In this document: one piece after another, positions 1 to 9,138 of the stretch
Layout: each line of letters begins with the position of its first letter
Numbering within the stretch: the stretch's first letter is position 1
Origin: Akkermansia muciniphila
GTDB lineage: Bacteria > Verrucomicrobiota > Verrucomicrobiia > Verrucomicrobiales > Akkermansiaceae
Assembly: GCA_945879075.1 (NCBI GenBank)
Contig: CAMCUY010000002.1
Coordinates: 1 to 64,000, forward strand
Direction: 5' to 3'
Length of the DNA stretch: 64,000 nucleotides
Notes under the pieces: model-generated
Told to the model about the DNA's origin: nothing
The model's database searches: none
What the model saw: only the letters and a program-made list of their open reading frames with translations
Position numbers and translations under genes: made by a program

Positions 1-1
1 C

Positions 2-1255
2 GCCATCATCTGCGATCCCTCCAAGACCTTTCAGGAAATCGTCGGCTTCGGCGGCGCGCTCACCGAGTCCTCGGCCTGGGTCCTCGCGCAGTTGCCGCAG
101 GAGCAGCGGATGGAAATCCTCCGCCGCTACTACGACCCCAAGGAGGGCATCGGCTACACGCTCGCTCGCACTCATATCAATTCCTGCGACTTCTCGCTGA
201 ACATGTGGTCACTCGCTCCCACTCCCGGCGACTATGACCTGCACGATTTCACGCTCGATCCGATGCGCCGCTGGCTGATGCCGCTGATCCACGATACCCG
301 CAATGTCGCCGGAGCGGACCGCTTCAAATTGATGGCGTCCCCATGGAGCCCGCCTGCATGGATGAAAACCAACAACCGCATGGATGACGGCGGATCGCTA
401 CGCAACGAATACCGCCCAGCATGGGCAAATGTGTTTGTAAAGTTCGTACAAGCGATGGCCAAGGAGGAGAAAATCCCGATCTGGGCGCTGTCCATTCAAA
501 ACGAGGTCGATGCCCACCAGACCTGGGAATCCTGCAAATACACTCCCGAACAAGAGCGCGATTTCGTCCGGGATTTCCTCGGCCCAGCATTGCACGGCGC
601 CGGCCTCGCGGACGTGAAACTACTCACCCTCGATCACAACCGCGATCTGATCGAAAAATACGCCAACGCCCAACTCGGCGACCCCGCCACCGCCAAATAC
701 ATTTGGGGTATGGGCCTGCATTGGTATGTGAGTGATGACTACGCCTCCTCGGCACGCGTGCATGAAAAATTCCCGGACAAGCACATCCTTTTCACCGAGG
801 GCTGCGTCGAAGGTGCTCCCGGCAACATGGGAAAATGGGAAAACGGCGAACGCTACGTCCGCAACATCATAGGCGACTTCCGCAACTACGTCTGCGGCTT
901 CATCGATTGGAATATCGTGCTCGATCAGCGCGGCGGACCGAATCACGTCGGAAACTTCTGCGACGCCCCCGTCATCGTCGATACGAATACCAAGAAGGTC
1001 ACCTACGGTCCCTCGTTCTACTACCTCGGCCACTTCAGCAAGTTTGTCCAGCCCGGTGCCCGCCGGATTCATTCGGAAGGCGGCCCTCAGGGGATTCAGT
1101 CCATCGCATTCAGCAATCCGGATGGCACGCTGGCGATCATGGTGGTAAATCCAACCGAGCAAGCAGCTGGGTTCACACTCGGTGTCGCGGGAGATAGTGT
1201 GGCGTGCAAGATCCCCGCACGTGCCATCCAGACCTACTTTGAAGCCCGTCATTGA
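2..1255 (+). CDS. Glycoside hydrolase family 30 (glucosylceramidase-like), 5' end outside window
   Basis: Frame open from base 2 (AIICDPSKTFQEIVGFGGALTESSAW...); GH30 motifs GFGGALTES, SPWSPPAWMK, LSIQNE, LFTEGC. Confidence 0.9.
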   Translation, partial: AIICDPSKTFQEIVGFGGALTESSAWVLAQLPQEQRMEILRRYYDPKEGIGYTLARTHINSCDFSLNMWSLAPTPGDYDLHDFTLDPMRRWLMPLIHDTRNVAGADRFKLMASPWSPPAWMKTNNRMDDGGSLRNEYRPAWANVFVKFVQAMAKEEKIPIWALSIQNEVDAHQTWESCKYTPEQERDFVRDFLGPALHGAGLADVKLLTLDHNRDLIEKYANAQLGDPATAKYIWGMGLHWYVSDDYASSARVHEKFPDKHILFTEGCVEGAPGNMGKWENGERYVRNIIGDFRNYVCGFIDWNIVLDQRGGPNHVGNFCDAPVIVDTNTKKVTYGPSFYYLGHFSKFVQPGARRIHSEGGPQGIQSIAFSNPDGTLAIMVVNPTEQAAGFTLGVAGDSVACKIPARAIQTYFEARH

Positions 1256-1305
1256 ATTAAAATCAACCAACCTAACAAACGTCGGAATCAAACCACCAAA
1301 AATCC

Positions 1306-3921
1306 ATGAAACCAAAATCAAACACCGCCACCCTCCGCAACTCCAGCTTCGGAGCGCCACTCATCACCGCCATCGTCCTCTCCTTCAGCGCGTCGCTCAG
1401 CCATGCGGATGACAACAATTGGACCGGGACCACCAGTTCGGACTGGAATGACGCAACCAACTGGTCGGAAGCCGGCGTGCCGGATACATTATTCGGCGAC
1501 AACGCGGTTGTCTCAACGGTCGCACCCAACATCGCGACGATCACCGCTGACATCATAACCTCACCCAATGATATCAACGTGACCGGAGGCGGACGAATCG
1601 ACCATCAAGCGGGTATCGCCGGCACTGCTGGCGGTGCCTGGATGTCCGTCGGTCAGGACAGCACGCAAAGCTTCTACAACCTCGCCGACACTTCGACCGC
1701 AGGCACTGGAATCAGCGGATATGCACAAGGCTCGGGAACTCTGAATGTAACCGGAAACCTCAACTTGGCCGCATGGGGTGGCAACCGCAAAGGGACCATG
1801 AACATCAACACGACGGGTGCCTTGAATGTCACTGGGACACTTCGCATCGGCAATGACGGCGGTTCCGTCGGCGTGATGAATTTGGAGTCGGGTGCAGTGA
1901 TCCTTTCGCACACGGTTACTGTTTGGGGAGCAGACGAGACCCACATTGGCCATGGTGGAGGCACCGCAACATTGAATATTGCAGGCGGCTCTCTGAGTGC
2001 ATCGAGGAATTTTCGCCTCGGGAATGATCGTGGAAACGGAACGATCAATATCTCAGCTGGTTCGCTTACCATCACGGGAACCGATGATGTCTTCATCGGT
2101 CGCGACAAGGGCACTGCTGTAGTCAATCAATCCGGCGGCGTGGTTGAATTCAACCACAACACCTTTATCGCCAATGGAAACAACCAGAGCGACCCAACCA
2201 CTGGAACTTACAATCTCAGCGCCGGCGCGCTCAATGTGAAGCGTGAGTTCGTGATCGGTCGCGAGGGTGCCAATGGCACGCACACCGGCACCCTGAACAT
2301 GACGGGCGGCACGATCACCAAGACCGGAGATGAGAAGATGATCGTCGGTCACAACAATGCCAAAGGCTTCGTCGTGCACAGCGGTGGAACGATCAACGTA
2401 AATAACAACGAGTTGTTTATCGGTAACGAGAACGCTGGTGCCCAGGGAACCTATACCTTGAGTGGCACAGGGGCGCTCAATGTGGCGAACGAACTTGTTG
2501 TCGGTCGTGAGAGCGGCACAGGCACTCTGAATGTCAACGGCGGCACGCTCACCACCTCCGGCAACGGCAACATGTATATCGGACGCCGAAACGGCACAGG
2601 AACCCTGAACCAGACGGCTGGTGTGATCAGTGTGAACCGCGAGTTCGGTGTGGGAACGCGTGACGACAATAAGATCGGCACCGGTACCTACAACCTGAGC
2701 GACACAGGTGTTATCACCGTGGCGAACAATCTTTTCGTCGGGAAAGAACAGGGGTCTTCGGGGGATTTGAACATGACGGGCGGAACCATGAGCACGAGTG
2801 ACAAACTGATGATCGGACACAACCAGGCCACCGGTGTGGTGACACAGAGTGGTGGCACCGTGAATGTGCAAAACGAGGTCTTTGTAGGCAACGAGAACAA
2901 CGTCTCATCGGTCGCCCCATCGGTGGGCACCTACACGATCAGCGCCTCGGCCGCTCTGATTGTAGGCAACCAAATCATCGTGGGTCGTGACAATGGCACG
3001 GGCACCCTCAACCTCAATGGTGGCACTGTCACGACAAAGTGGATCGAGGGCGGCAGCGGCAGTGCGACGGTCAACTTCAACGGCGGCCTCATCAAGGCCA
3101 AGGAAAACCAGGGATCCATCATCAGGGATCTGGACGTGGCGAATGTGCAAAGCGGCGGACTCAAGATTGACAGCAACGGCTTCAATGTCAGCACGAGCCA
3201 GATTCTCACCGGAACCGGCGGTCTGGAGAAATCGGGGGCGGGTCAACTCACCTTGAGTGGCGCCAATACCTATGCAGGAACCACGACGGTTGCCGCAGGG
3301 GCATTGCGGATCGAGAAAACCGGGCTGAATGCCATTGTCAATGCCGCCGCTGACACCTTGGTTGCTGAGTTCACCGTGCAGCCTGCTGCTGGAGATTATC
3401 CAATCCTCCCTGGACCTCTTGCGGGTTCCCAGACTTTCAGCGCCAACGGTTTGGGGGCAAATCAGCAGGCCACATTCGATAATCAGACCAGCACCGTGAC
3501 GGTAACCAATACCGTAACAGACCCGTTCGTGACCTGGATCGATGGCTACACCCCGAATGCCCTGCTGCCGGATGAAGCGTCCAAACTTCCCGGTGCGGAT
3601 CCTGACGGCGATGGCATCACCAATCTAATGGAATTCGTACTCAGCGGCAGCCCAGTCGTTTCCTCGCAGTCCATCCTGCCGACGCAGGCGACTGTGGGCA
3701 CGGACCTAGTTCTCAGCTACACCCGCAGCGATGAGTCCGAAGCCGACACCACCCAGGTCGGCCAATGGAGCACCGACCTCTCGACTTGGACGAATGTTAC
3801 ACCCGTACTCGTCAATGAAAACGGTGCGTCTGCCGACGACATGACAATCTCCGTACCCAGGAGTAATGCGGTGAATGGCAAGATGTTCCTTCGCTTGAGC
3901 GTGGGAACGCCCACCCCCTGA
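1306..3921 (+). CDS. Secreted beta-strand-repeat (autotransporter-associated/PATR-like) protein
   Basis: Signal peptide; many G-T-L-N-x-x-G-G / x-V-G-x-x-x-G rungs; GGLEKSGAGQLTLSGANTYAGTTTVAAGAL motif; C-terminal FVTWIDGY..DPDGDGITNLMEFVLSG domain. Confidence 0.85.
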   Translation: MKPKSNTATLRNSSFGAPLITAIVLSFSASLSHADDNNWTGTTSSDWNDATNWSEAGVPDTLFGDNAVVSTVAPNIATITADIITSPNDINVTGGGRIDHQAGIAGTAGGAWMSVGQDSTQSFYNLADTSTAGTGISGYAQGSGTLNVTGNLNLAAWGGNRKGTMNINTTGALNVTGTLRIGNDGGSVGVMNLESGAVILSHTVTVWGADETHIGHGGGTATLNIAGGSLSASRNFRLGNDRGNGTINISAGSLTITGTDDVFIGRDKGTAVVNQSGGVVEFNHNTFIANGNNQSDPTTGTYNLSAGALNVKREFVIGREGANGTHTGTLNMTGGTITKTGDEKMIVGHNNAKGFVVHSGGTINVNNNELFIGNENAGAQGTYTLSGTGALNVANELVVGRESGTGTLNVNGGTLTTSGNGNMYIGRRNGTGTLNQTAGVISVNREFGVGTRDDNKIGTGTYNLSDTGVITVANNLFVGKEQGSSGDLNMTGGTMSTSDKLMIGHNQATGVVTQSGGTVNVQNEVFVGNENNVSSVAPSVGTYTISASAALIVGNQIIVGRDNGTGTLNLNGGTVTTKWIEGGSGSATVNFNGGLIKAKENQGSIIRDLDVANVQSGGLKIDSNGFNVSTSQILTGTGGLEKSGAGQLTLSGANTYAGTTTVAAGALRIEKTGLNAIVNAAADTLVAEFTVQPAAGDYPILPGPLAGSQTFSANGLGANQQATFDNQTSTVTVTNTVTDPFVTWIDGYTPNALLPDEASKLPGADPDGDGITNLMEFVLSGSPVVSSQSILPTQATVGTDLVLSYTRSDESEADTTQVGQWSTDLSTWTNVTPVLVNENGASADDMTISVPRSNAVNGKMFLRLSVGTPTP

Positions 3922-3967
3922 TCTCCCCGATCTGGGTTGCAATCAACTAACATTCTAAAATCCTCAG

Positions 3968-4078
3968 GGGGCCGAAGGATTCCCGGAAGCCCCTAACCAT
4001 CCGCGCTTCCCGTCGGCCGTCTTTCGTCCCGGCGAGACCTACACCCACACGATGATCCATAAATTCTCGGCGGAGTAA
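3968..4078 (+). pseudogene. 3' remnant of aldose 1-epimerase (galactose mutarotase)
   Basis: In-frame [36 protein letters not shown] resembles the GalM C-terminus (PNHPnFPsavLrPGEtY...T.ykF); no upstream portion present. Confidence 0.7.
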
Positions 4079-4159
4079 CTTCGTCGCCTGCTGTTCGAAT
4101 TGTAGAAACCTCACCAGCTTGGACACTCCGGACTCACCGCTCGCAACGCATTTCTTTTC

Positions 4160-4531
4160 CGCCAGGGGCAGACGGCCCGGCGCAATAATCGGACCTTGCA
4201 GATAATTCACAACGTAGATCTGCAGGCTCGACCGCCAATGATAGCGCCCGGTAAGCAACGTGTAGCGGGTGGGCGAGCAGACGCCGCTCGAGGTATGCGC
4301 GTCGGTGAAACGCATGCCCTGCGAGGCCAGCATGTCGATGTTCGGGGTGGGGATCTTTCCCCGCTCCGGATTGTAACATTTCACATCCCCATAGCCGAGG
4401 TCGTCGGCCAGGATGATGATGATGTTGGGCTTTGATCCGGCCAGGGCATGGCTGCACCACCCGGTGAGGAGCATCAAGCGGATGGCGGATTTCATGGGCG
4501 GGATGCTTCGCAGGGCCAGGCGGTATTTCAT
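4160..4531 (-). pseudogene. Truncated arylsulfatase (N-terminal ~125 aa only)
   Basis: Signal peptide, [39 protein letters not shown] (C-x-P-x-R), [11 protein letters not shown], then sulfatase similarity ends abruptly. Confidence 0.75.
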
Positions 4532-4691
4532 AGAAGATTCATCTGACGGGGTTACTTGGATTCTGGATTCTGGATTCGGAGCGGGGTGCGGGCTTTTACG
4601 GACAAATCTTTACACTACCTTTCTCCGGATTTGCAAGGTCACGGGCTGCTGTCAGCGGCCCTGTTTTTTTGCGCTGCTAAGCTTAGGGAAT

Positions 4692-4716
4692 GAATCCGAC
4701 TGTCTCAGCCGGATTC
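4692..4716. repeat. Short intergenic palindrome (11-nt arms, TCT/AGA triloop)
   Basis: GAATCCGACTG-TCT-CAGCCGGATTC; core shared with 11050, 14135 and 42908. Confidence 0.6.
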
Positions 4717-4747
4717 CTCTTCCAACTGGAACAGTCGGGACAGCATC

Positions 4748-4788
4748 CACAAAAAAAGCCCGGCCGTGTCTGGCCGGGCTTTCTTGTG
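4748..4788. terminator. Rho-independent terminator downstream of SNF2 helicase
   Basis: aaaaaaAGCCCGGCCgtgtctGGCCGGGCTttcttg. Confidence 0.8.
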
Positions 4789-4802
4789 GCGGGAAGCCGG
4801 GA

Positions 4803-7800
4803 TTATTTGATCTCGTCTTCCTCGTCGATGGTGTGCGTGAGGATGAACTGCAGGTCGTCGAGACCGAGGTTCGAGGCGAAGCCTTCGTCGCCGAGCACGT
4901 TGGTGACGAGCTGGGTTTTCTGGTGCTGAAGGATGCGGATCTTCTCCTCGACGGTGTCGCGGGTGAGCAGACGATAGGCGATGACCTTGTTCTTCTGGCC
5001 GATCCGGTGGGTTCGGTCGATGGCTTGGTTTTCGACGGCCGGGTTCCACCATGGATCGTAAAGAATGACATACGACGCCGAGGTGAGGTTAAGGCCGGCG
5101 CCACCCGCCTTGAGCGAGAGCATGAAGACGGAGGGATCCTTGGTGGTCTGGAATTTCTCGATCTCGCCCTTCCGGTCCTTGGTCTGACCGGTGAGGTAGT
5201 TGTAGGGGCGGTTGTTGAGTTCGAGGCGCGCCTTGATGAGGTCGAGCATGGAAACGAACTGGGAGAAAACGAGGACCTTGTGGCCTTCCTCGTGGAGCTG
5301 GTCCAACAGATAGAACAGCGATTCCATTTTCGCGGATTCCTCCTTGAGATACTTGGGATCGATGAGGCCGGGGTGGCAGCAGATTTGCCGCAGGCGCATG
5401 AGACCTTGGAGGATGGCGAAGGAGTTTTTCTTGACCGCCTCGTCGGAATCAAGTCCGAGCAGTGCCTTCTGGATGCGCTTGAGTTCGTTTTTATAGAGCT
5501 CGATCTGGATGCCTTCCATTTTCGAGTAAACCTCTTCTTCGGTCCGCGGCGGAAGGTCCTGGGCGACCTGCAGCTTGGTGCGGCGGAGGAGGAACGGACG
5601 CAGGCGGGAGGCGAGGCGGCTCTGGCTGAGCGGGTCCTTGCGCTTGTCGAAGCGTTTCTTGAAATAGGCGCGGCTGCCGAGCACGCCGGGCATGGCGAAG
5701 GCCATGAGCGACCACATGTCGAGCAGGCGGTTTTCGATCGGCGTCCCGGTGAGGACCAGGCGGTTTTGGGAGTCCAGCTCGCGGGCGCACTTGGCGGCCT
5801 TGGAGTCCGGATTCTTGATCTGCTGGCCTTCGTCAAGGATGGTGGTGAGCCACTTGATGCCGTTGAGTTCCTCGCCGCAGACGCGGAGCTGGGCGTAGTT
5901 GAGGACGAGGATGTCGATGTTGTTCTGGATGTGCGGAACATCGATGTCGTCGCGGTTCTTGAGAATCTTGACCTTGAGCTGCGGGGTGAATTTGCCGGCC
6001 TCGCTGTACCAGACGTCCAAGACGGACTTGGGACAGACGACGAGTGCCGGTTTTTTCATGCCGCCGGTCTTGCGGTGTTCCTCGAACAACCAGAGCAGAT
6101 AGGTGAGCGACTGGATGGTTTTTCCGAGTCCCATGTCGTCGGCGAGGATGCCGCCGAAATTGTTGACGCAGAGGTAGGCGAGGAACTTGAAGCCATCCAC
6201 CTGATAGGGGCGGAGGGTGGCGTTGAGGCCGTCAGGGAGGTCCGGGTTGACCTCGAGCTGGATGTCGTTGGCGCGGTTCTTGATGCGCTCCCAGGCTTTC
6301 GGATCGAAGACCTCGGCGGCCTTGGGATCGGATAGCTGCAGGGCGTGCATGCGGTGGGTCTCGCCGGAGAGGTCGAAGGGATCGAGTCCGAGGCGGGTGA
6401 CGGCTTCGCGCTGATCGGCGTCGAGTTTGATTTCCAAACGCATCCACGTGCCGTCGTCCATCCGGACGTAGCCACCGCGGGCGGCGACGAGTTGGCGGAT
6501 CTGGACTTTGGAAAGATTGGCGCCCTGCACGTCGATGACGATGCGGAGGTCGAACCAGTCGATGTCCTGGCCGACGACCTCGAAGCGCACGGCGGCGGTG
6601 ACGGGATCGGCGAGGATGGACTTGAGGCGGAGGTCGATGTCGAGCTCGATGTTCTCGGGCATCGCCTTGATCCATTCCGCGAATTTCTCGGGGAACTGCT
6701 TGGTGATGCGGGATTTGAAGGAGAGCAGCTTTTCGTCGTAGCTGAGGCCCATTTCGTCGAGGATGGAGGGGACCGGATAGAGGTCCTCGCGGGCGAAACG
6801 CAGGAGTTGTTTGCCTTTGACCGGTTGTTGTTCGGCGAGTTCCCAGCCTTCCTTGACGAGGCGCTCGGTGCGGCGGCCCTTGGTCTCGATGGCGGTGACG
6901 TCGATGACGAGGTGCTCGGTCTCGGCGGCGGTGAGGCCGGCGATGAGCTTCATTTCGAACTTCGGCTTGAGCTCGAGATCGATGACGCGCTTCTTGAGCG
7001 ACTCGGGCAGGGCGGCACCGATTTTACGGAGGAACTCGACCCCTTCGAGCGAGTCGATGACGCGGACCGGAATCAGATAGCGCGGCATGACGTCGGTTTC
7101 TTCGAGCCAGCGTGGCGGGCCGGGGAAGACGGTTTCGTCGGATTGATAGAGTTCCTTGCGGCCGGGCAGGAGGCGGACCGAGTGGGAGACGTTCTCGCCG
7201 GAGGCGGTGACGAGCTGGAGGGCGAAGCTTTTCGGATCGAAAGGCTCGTCCTCACAAACCCAGGAGAGTGGGTCTTCGGAGACTTTGAATTCCCGTTCGT
7301 CGAGGTTGACGATGTAGCCGCTGAGGGCGGGCTGGCGGAAAACGCGGTTCATGAACCGGCAGGATTCCTCCTGGTCGAAGTCGAGGGTGGTGTCGCCGTA
7401 TTTGCGGAAGAAGGCGAGGTAGTGCTCCCACAGTGTCTGGCTGGAAGCGTCCATCAGCAGCGCGGCTTCATGGTGGAGATTGACGTAATTCTCGATGTCG
7501 TTCTTTTCGCGAAGCTGGATCCAGACGCCGGCTTTCGCTTCTTTCACTTCGAGGCGGGCCTCGTTGATGGTGGCGACCAAGCGGAAACCAACAGTGAGCG
7601 GCGCCTCCTGTGGCGGGCGTTCGTTGACTTGCTCGATGCGCTCATACCAGGATGCGACTTCGCGCTCTTGCTCCCAGTCCGCCATTTTTTTCTGCACGTG
7701 ACCGAGATCGGTGATCACGCTCATGAACTCGGGGTAGGGGAGTTTCTTTTTGTAGAAGGCGTAGGCGATGTAGTTCCAGAACTCGAGGATGTCGCCCGGC

Positions 7801-8300
7801 GGGATGGGCCAGAGTTCGAGCGGCTCGTAAGTGGTGATTTCCCAACGCGGGGTGATCCGCACCATGTCGTGGTCGTGGAGTTCGCCCTCGATCACGTAGC
7901 GACGGTAGCGTTTTTCGATCTTGGTGACGAAATCCGCCTCCTTGTCGTCGAGCTCGCGGCCGAGTTTTTCCTCGATGATGTCGAGCACCGGCGTGTCGTC
8001 GAACTCGTTCGGCGATTCCGGGAGGTCCTCGCCGCGGTGCATGCGCTCCATCATGGTGGCATACTGGCAGGCCCCGGCGATCAGCTCGTTTTCGGCGGTG
8101 CAGGAGCCGAACCAGCGGTTGCCTTGGAGGCGGAGGCTGGTGCGGAAAGTGCCGGTTTCGTCCTCGACGCGACCTTGGATGAAGAGGTGGTTTCCGAAAA
8201 TCTGGGTGACGGCACCGTCCTTTTGCAGCATTTCCCCGCGCTTTCGGGCATCCTCTGGAAAACTGTTGAGGAAATTAAGGGTCGCTCTGTCTGGATTCAT
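4803..8300 (-). CDS. SNF2/HepA-family DEAD/DEAH helicase
   Basis: Walker A ILADDMGLGKTIQSL, LTGTPIENRLLDMWSL, TRDTVEEKI; 1165 aa. Confidence 0.93.
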   Translation of the reverse strand: MNPDRATLNFLNSFPEDARKRGEMLQKDGAVTQIFGNHLFIQGRVEDETGTFRTSLRLQGNRWFGSCTAENELIAGACQYATMMERMHRGEDLPESPNEFDDTPVLDIIEEKLGRELDDKEADFVTKIEKRYRRYVIEGELHDHDMVRITPRWEITTYEPLELWPIPPGDILEFWNYIAYAFYKKKLPYPEFMSVITDLGHVQKKMADWEQEREVASWYERIEQVNERPPQEAPLTVGFRLVATINEARLEVKEAKAGVWIQLREKNDIENYVNLHHEAALLMDASSQTLWEHYLAFFRKYGDTTLDFDQEESCRFMNRVFRQPALSGYIVNLDEREFKVSEDPLSWVCEDEPFDPKSFALQLVTASGENVSHSVRLLPGRKELYQSDETVFPGPPRWLEETDVMPRYLIPVRVIDSLEGVEFLRKIGAALPESLKKRVIDLELKPKFEMKLIAGLTAAETEHLVIDVTAIETKGRRTERLVKEGWELAEQQPVKGKQLLRFAREDLYPVPSILDEMGLSYDEKLLSFKSRITKQFPEKFAEWIKAMPENIELDIDLRLKSILADPVTAAVRFEVVGQDIDWFDLRIVIDVQGANLSKVQIRQLVAARGGYVRMDDGTWMRLEIKLDADQREAVTRLGLDPFDLSGETHRMHALQLSDPKAAEVFDPKAWERIKNRANDIQLEVNPDLPDGLNATLRPYQVDGFKFLAYLCVNNFGGILADDMGLGKTIQSLTYLLWLFEEHRKTGGMKKPALVVCPKSVLDVWYSEAGKFTPQLKVKILKNRDDIDVPHIQNNIDILVLNYAQLRVCGEELNGIKWLTTILDEGQQIKNPDSKAAKCARELDSQNRLVLTGTPIENRLLDMWSLMAFAMPGVLGSRAYFKKRFDKRKDPLSQSRLASRLRPFLLRRTKLQVAQDLPPRTEEEVYSKMEGIQIELYKNELKRIQKALLGLDSDEAVKKNSFAILQGLMRLRQICCHPGLIDPKYLKEESAKMESLFYLLDQLHEEGHKVLVFSQFVSMLDLIKARLELNNRPYNYLTGQTKDRKGEIEKFQTTKDPSVFMLSLKAGGAGLNLTSASYVILYDPWWNPAVENQAIDRTHRIGQKNKVIAYRLLTRDTVEEKIRILQHQKTQLVTNVLGDEGFASNLGLDDLQFILTHTIDEEDEIK

Positions 8301-8503
8301 CTCGTGTGAAGTTGGAAAATGGCCCGGAACTCACCGCGCAAAGCAACTTGCCACGCCACGCAACGCCGGGCTGCGAGGGTAATCCATAAAAACGGGGGGA
8401 CGCAATAAAAACCTTATAACCGCAATTTCTTTGCCTCATAAGCGATTGAAATAGCCGCTCAGGGAGAATTCTGCGGATAGAAGCTGCGGAATTGCCGCGG
8501 CGG

Positions 8504-9025
8504 TCATGGCCTCCTGAAGACCGCCCGGAAGCTGATGCCGAGCCCGCCCAATACGAACAGCGCAGGGAACCAGATCGAATAGCCCGGCGCGAGCGAATCC
8601 GGTTTCAAGACCGCGAAATCAGAGTTCGCCGGATCGACCCGGCAAGTCGTCATTTTCCCTACCGGGTATTGCGAGACCCGCTGGTCCGCCAGCTCGCGCT
8701 TCGAGGACCAAGGGCTGCCGCGCAGGGTCAAATGGTCGCCGGTGCGGGCCACGCCCTGCCATTCATAGCCGAAACTCAGATCCTGACGGAATTCCGCGGG
8801 CGAGTTTTCATCATGCCGCCTTTCCTCCACTTCCGAGGTGATGATCACGCAAGCGACTTCCGGCCAGCTCCGCATTTCACGCGCTCGGAGGAAACTCCGC
8901 GCCATCAGCCAGATGAACAGCCCGCCGAGCAGGGCGATCACCAAGCCGAGGCACCCCAAATACCAACGTCCCGCGCGGCTGTTTGGGGCGGGGGGCTTGG
9001 TGGATCGAGAGGAATCGTGTGTCAC
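8504..9025 (-). CDS. DUF3592-like membrane protein
   Basis: TM at each end, W-P-x-V-x-x-x-I-x-x-S core, FxYEWQG. Confidence 0.6.
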   Translation of the reverse strand: MTHDSSRSTKPPAPNSRAGRWYLGCLGLVIALLGGLFIWLMARSFLRAREMRSWPEVACVIITSEVEERRHDENSPAEFRQDLSFGYEWQGVARTGDHLTLRGSPWSSKRELADQRVSQYPVGKMTTCRVDPANSDFAVLKPDSLAPGYSIWFPALFVLGGLGISFRAVFRRP

Positions 9026-9138
9026 GCCCGAAGCTATGCGGCAGATGCCGCCGGGATGCCACCCGAAATCTTTCGCAGCCGCGTTCGTCGTGGGAAATTT
9101 TTCCTGCCGTTTTGCGCATTTTCGGGTTTATGTAGGCC

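Noticed and set aside
1306-3921. Classical type V autotransporter
   Set aside because: No C-terminal beta-barrel signature is visible; only the repeat/PATR similarity supports the name.
4413-6335. 640-aa + strand ORF (and 6345..8309, 654 aa) opposite the SNF2 helicase
   Set aside because: Antisense shadow of a high-GC gene: D/E/V/G/L-rich low-information translation with no motifs, while the minus strand carries clear helicase motifs.
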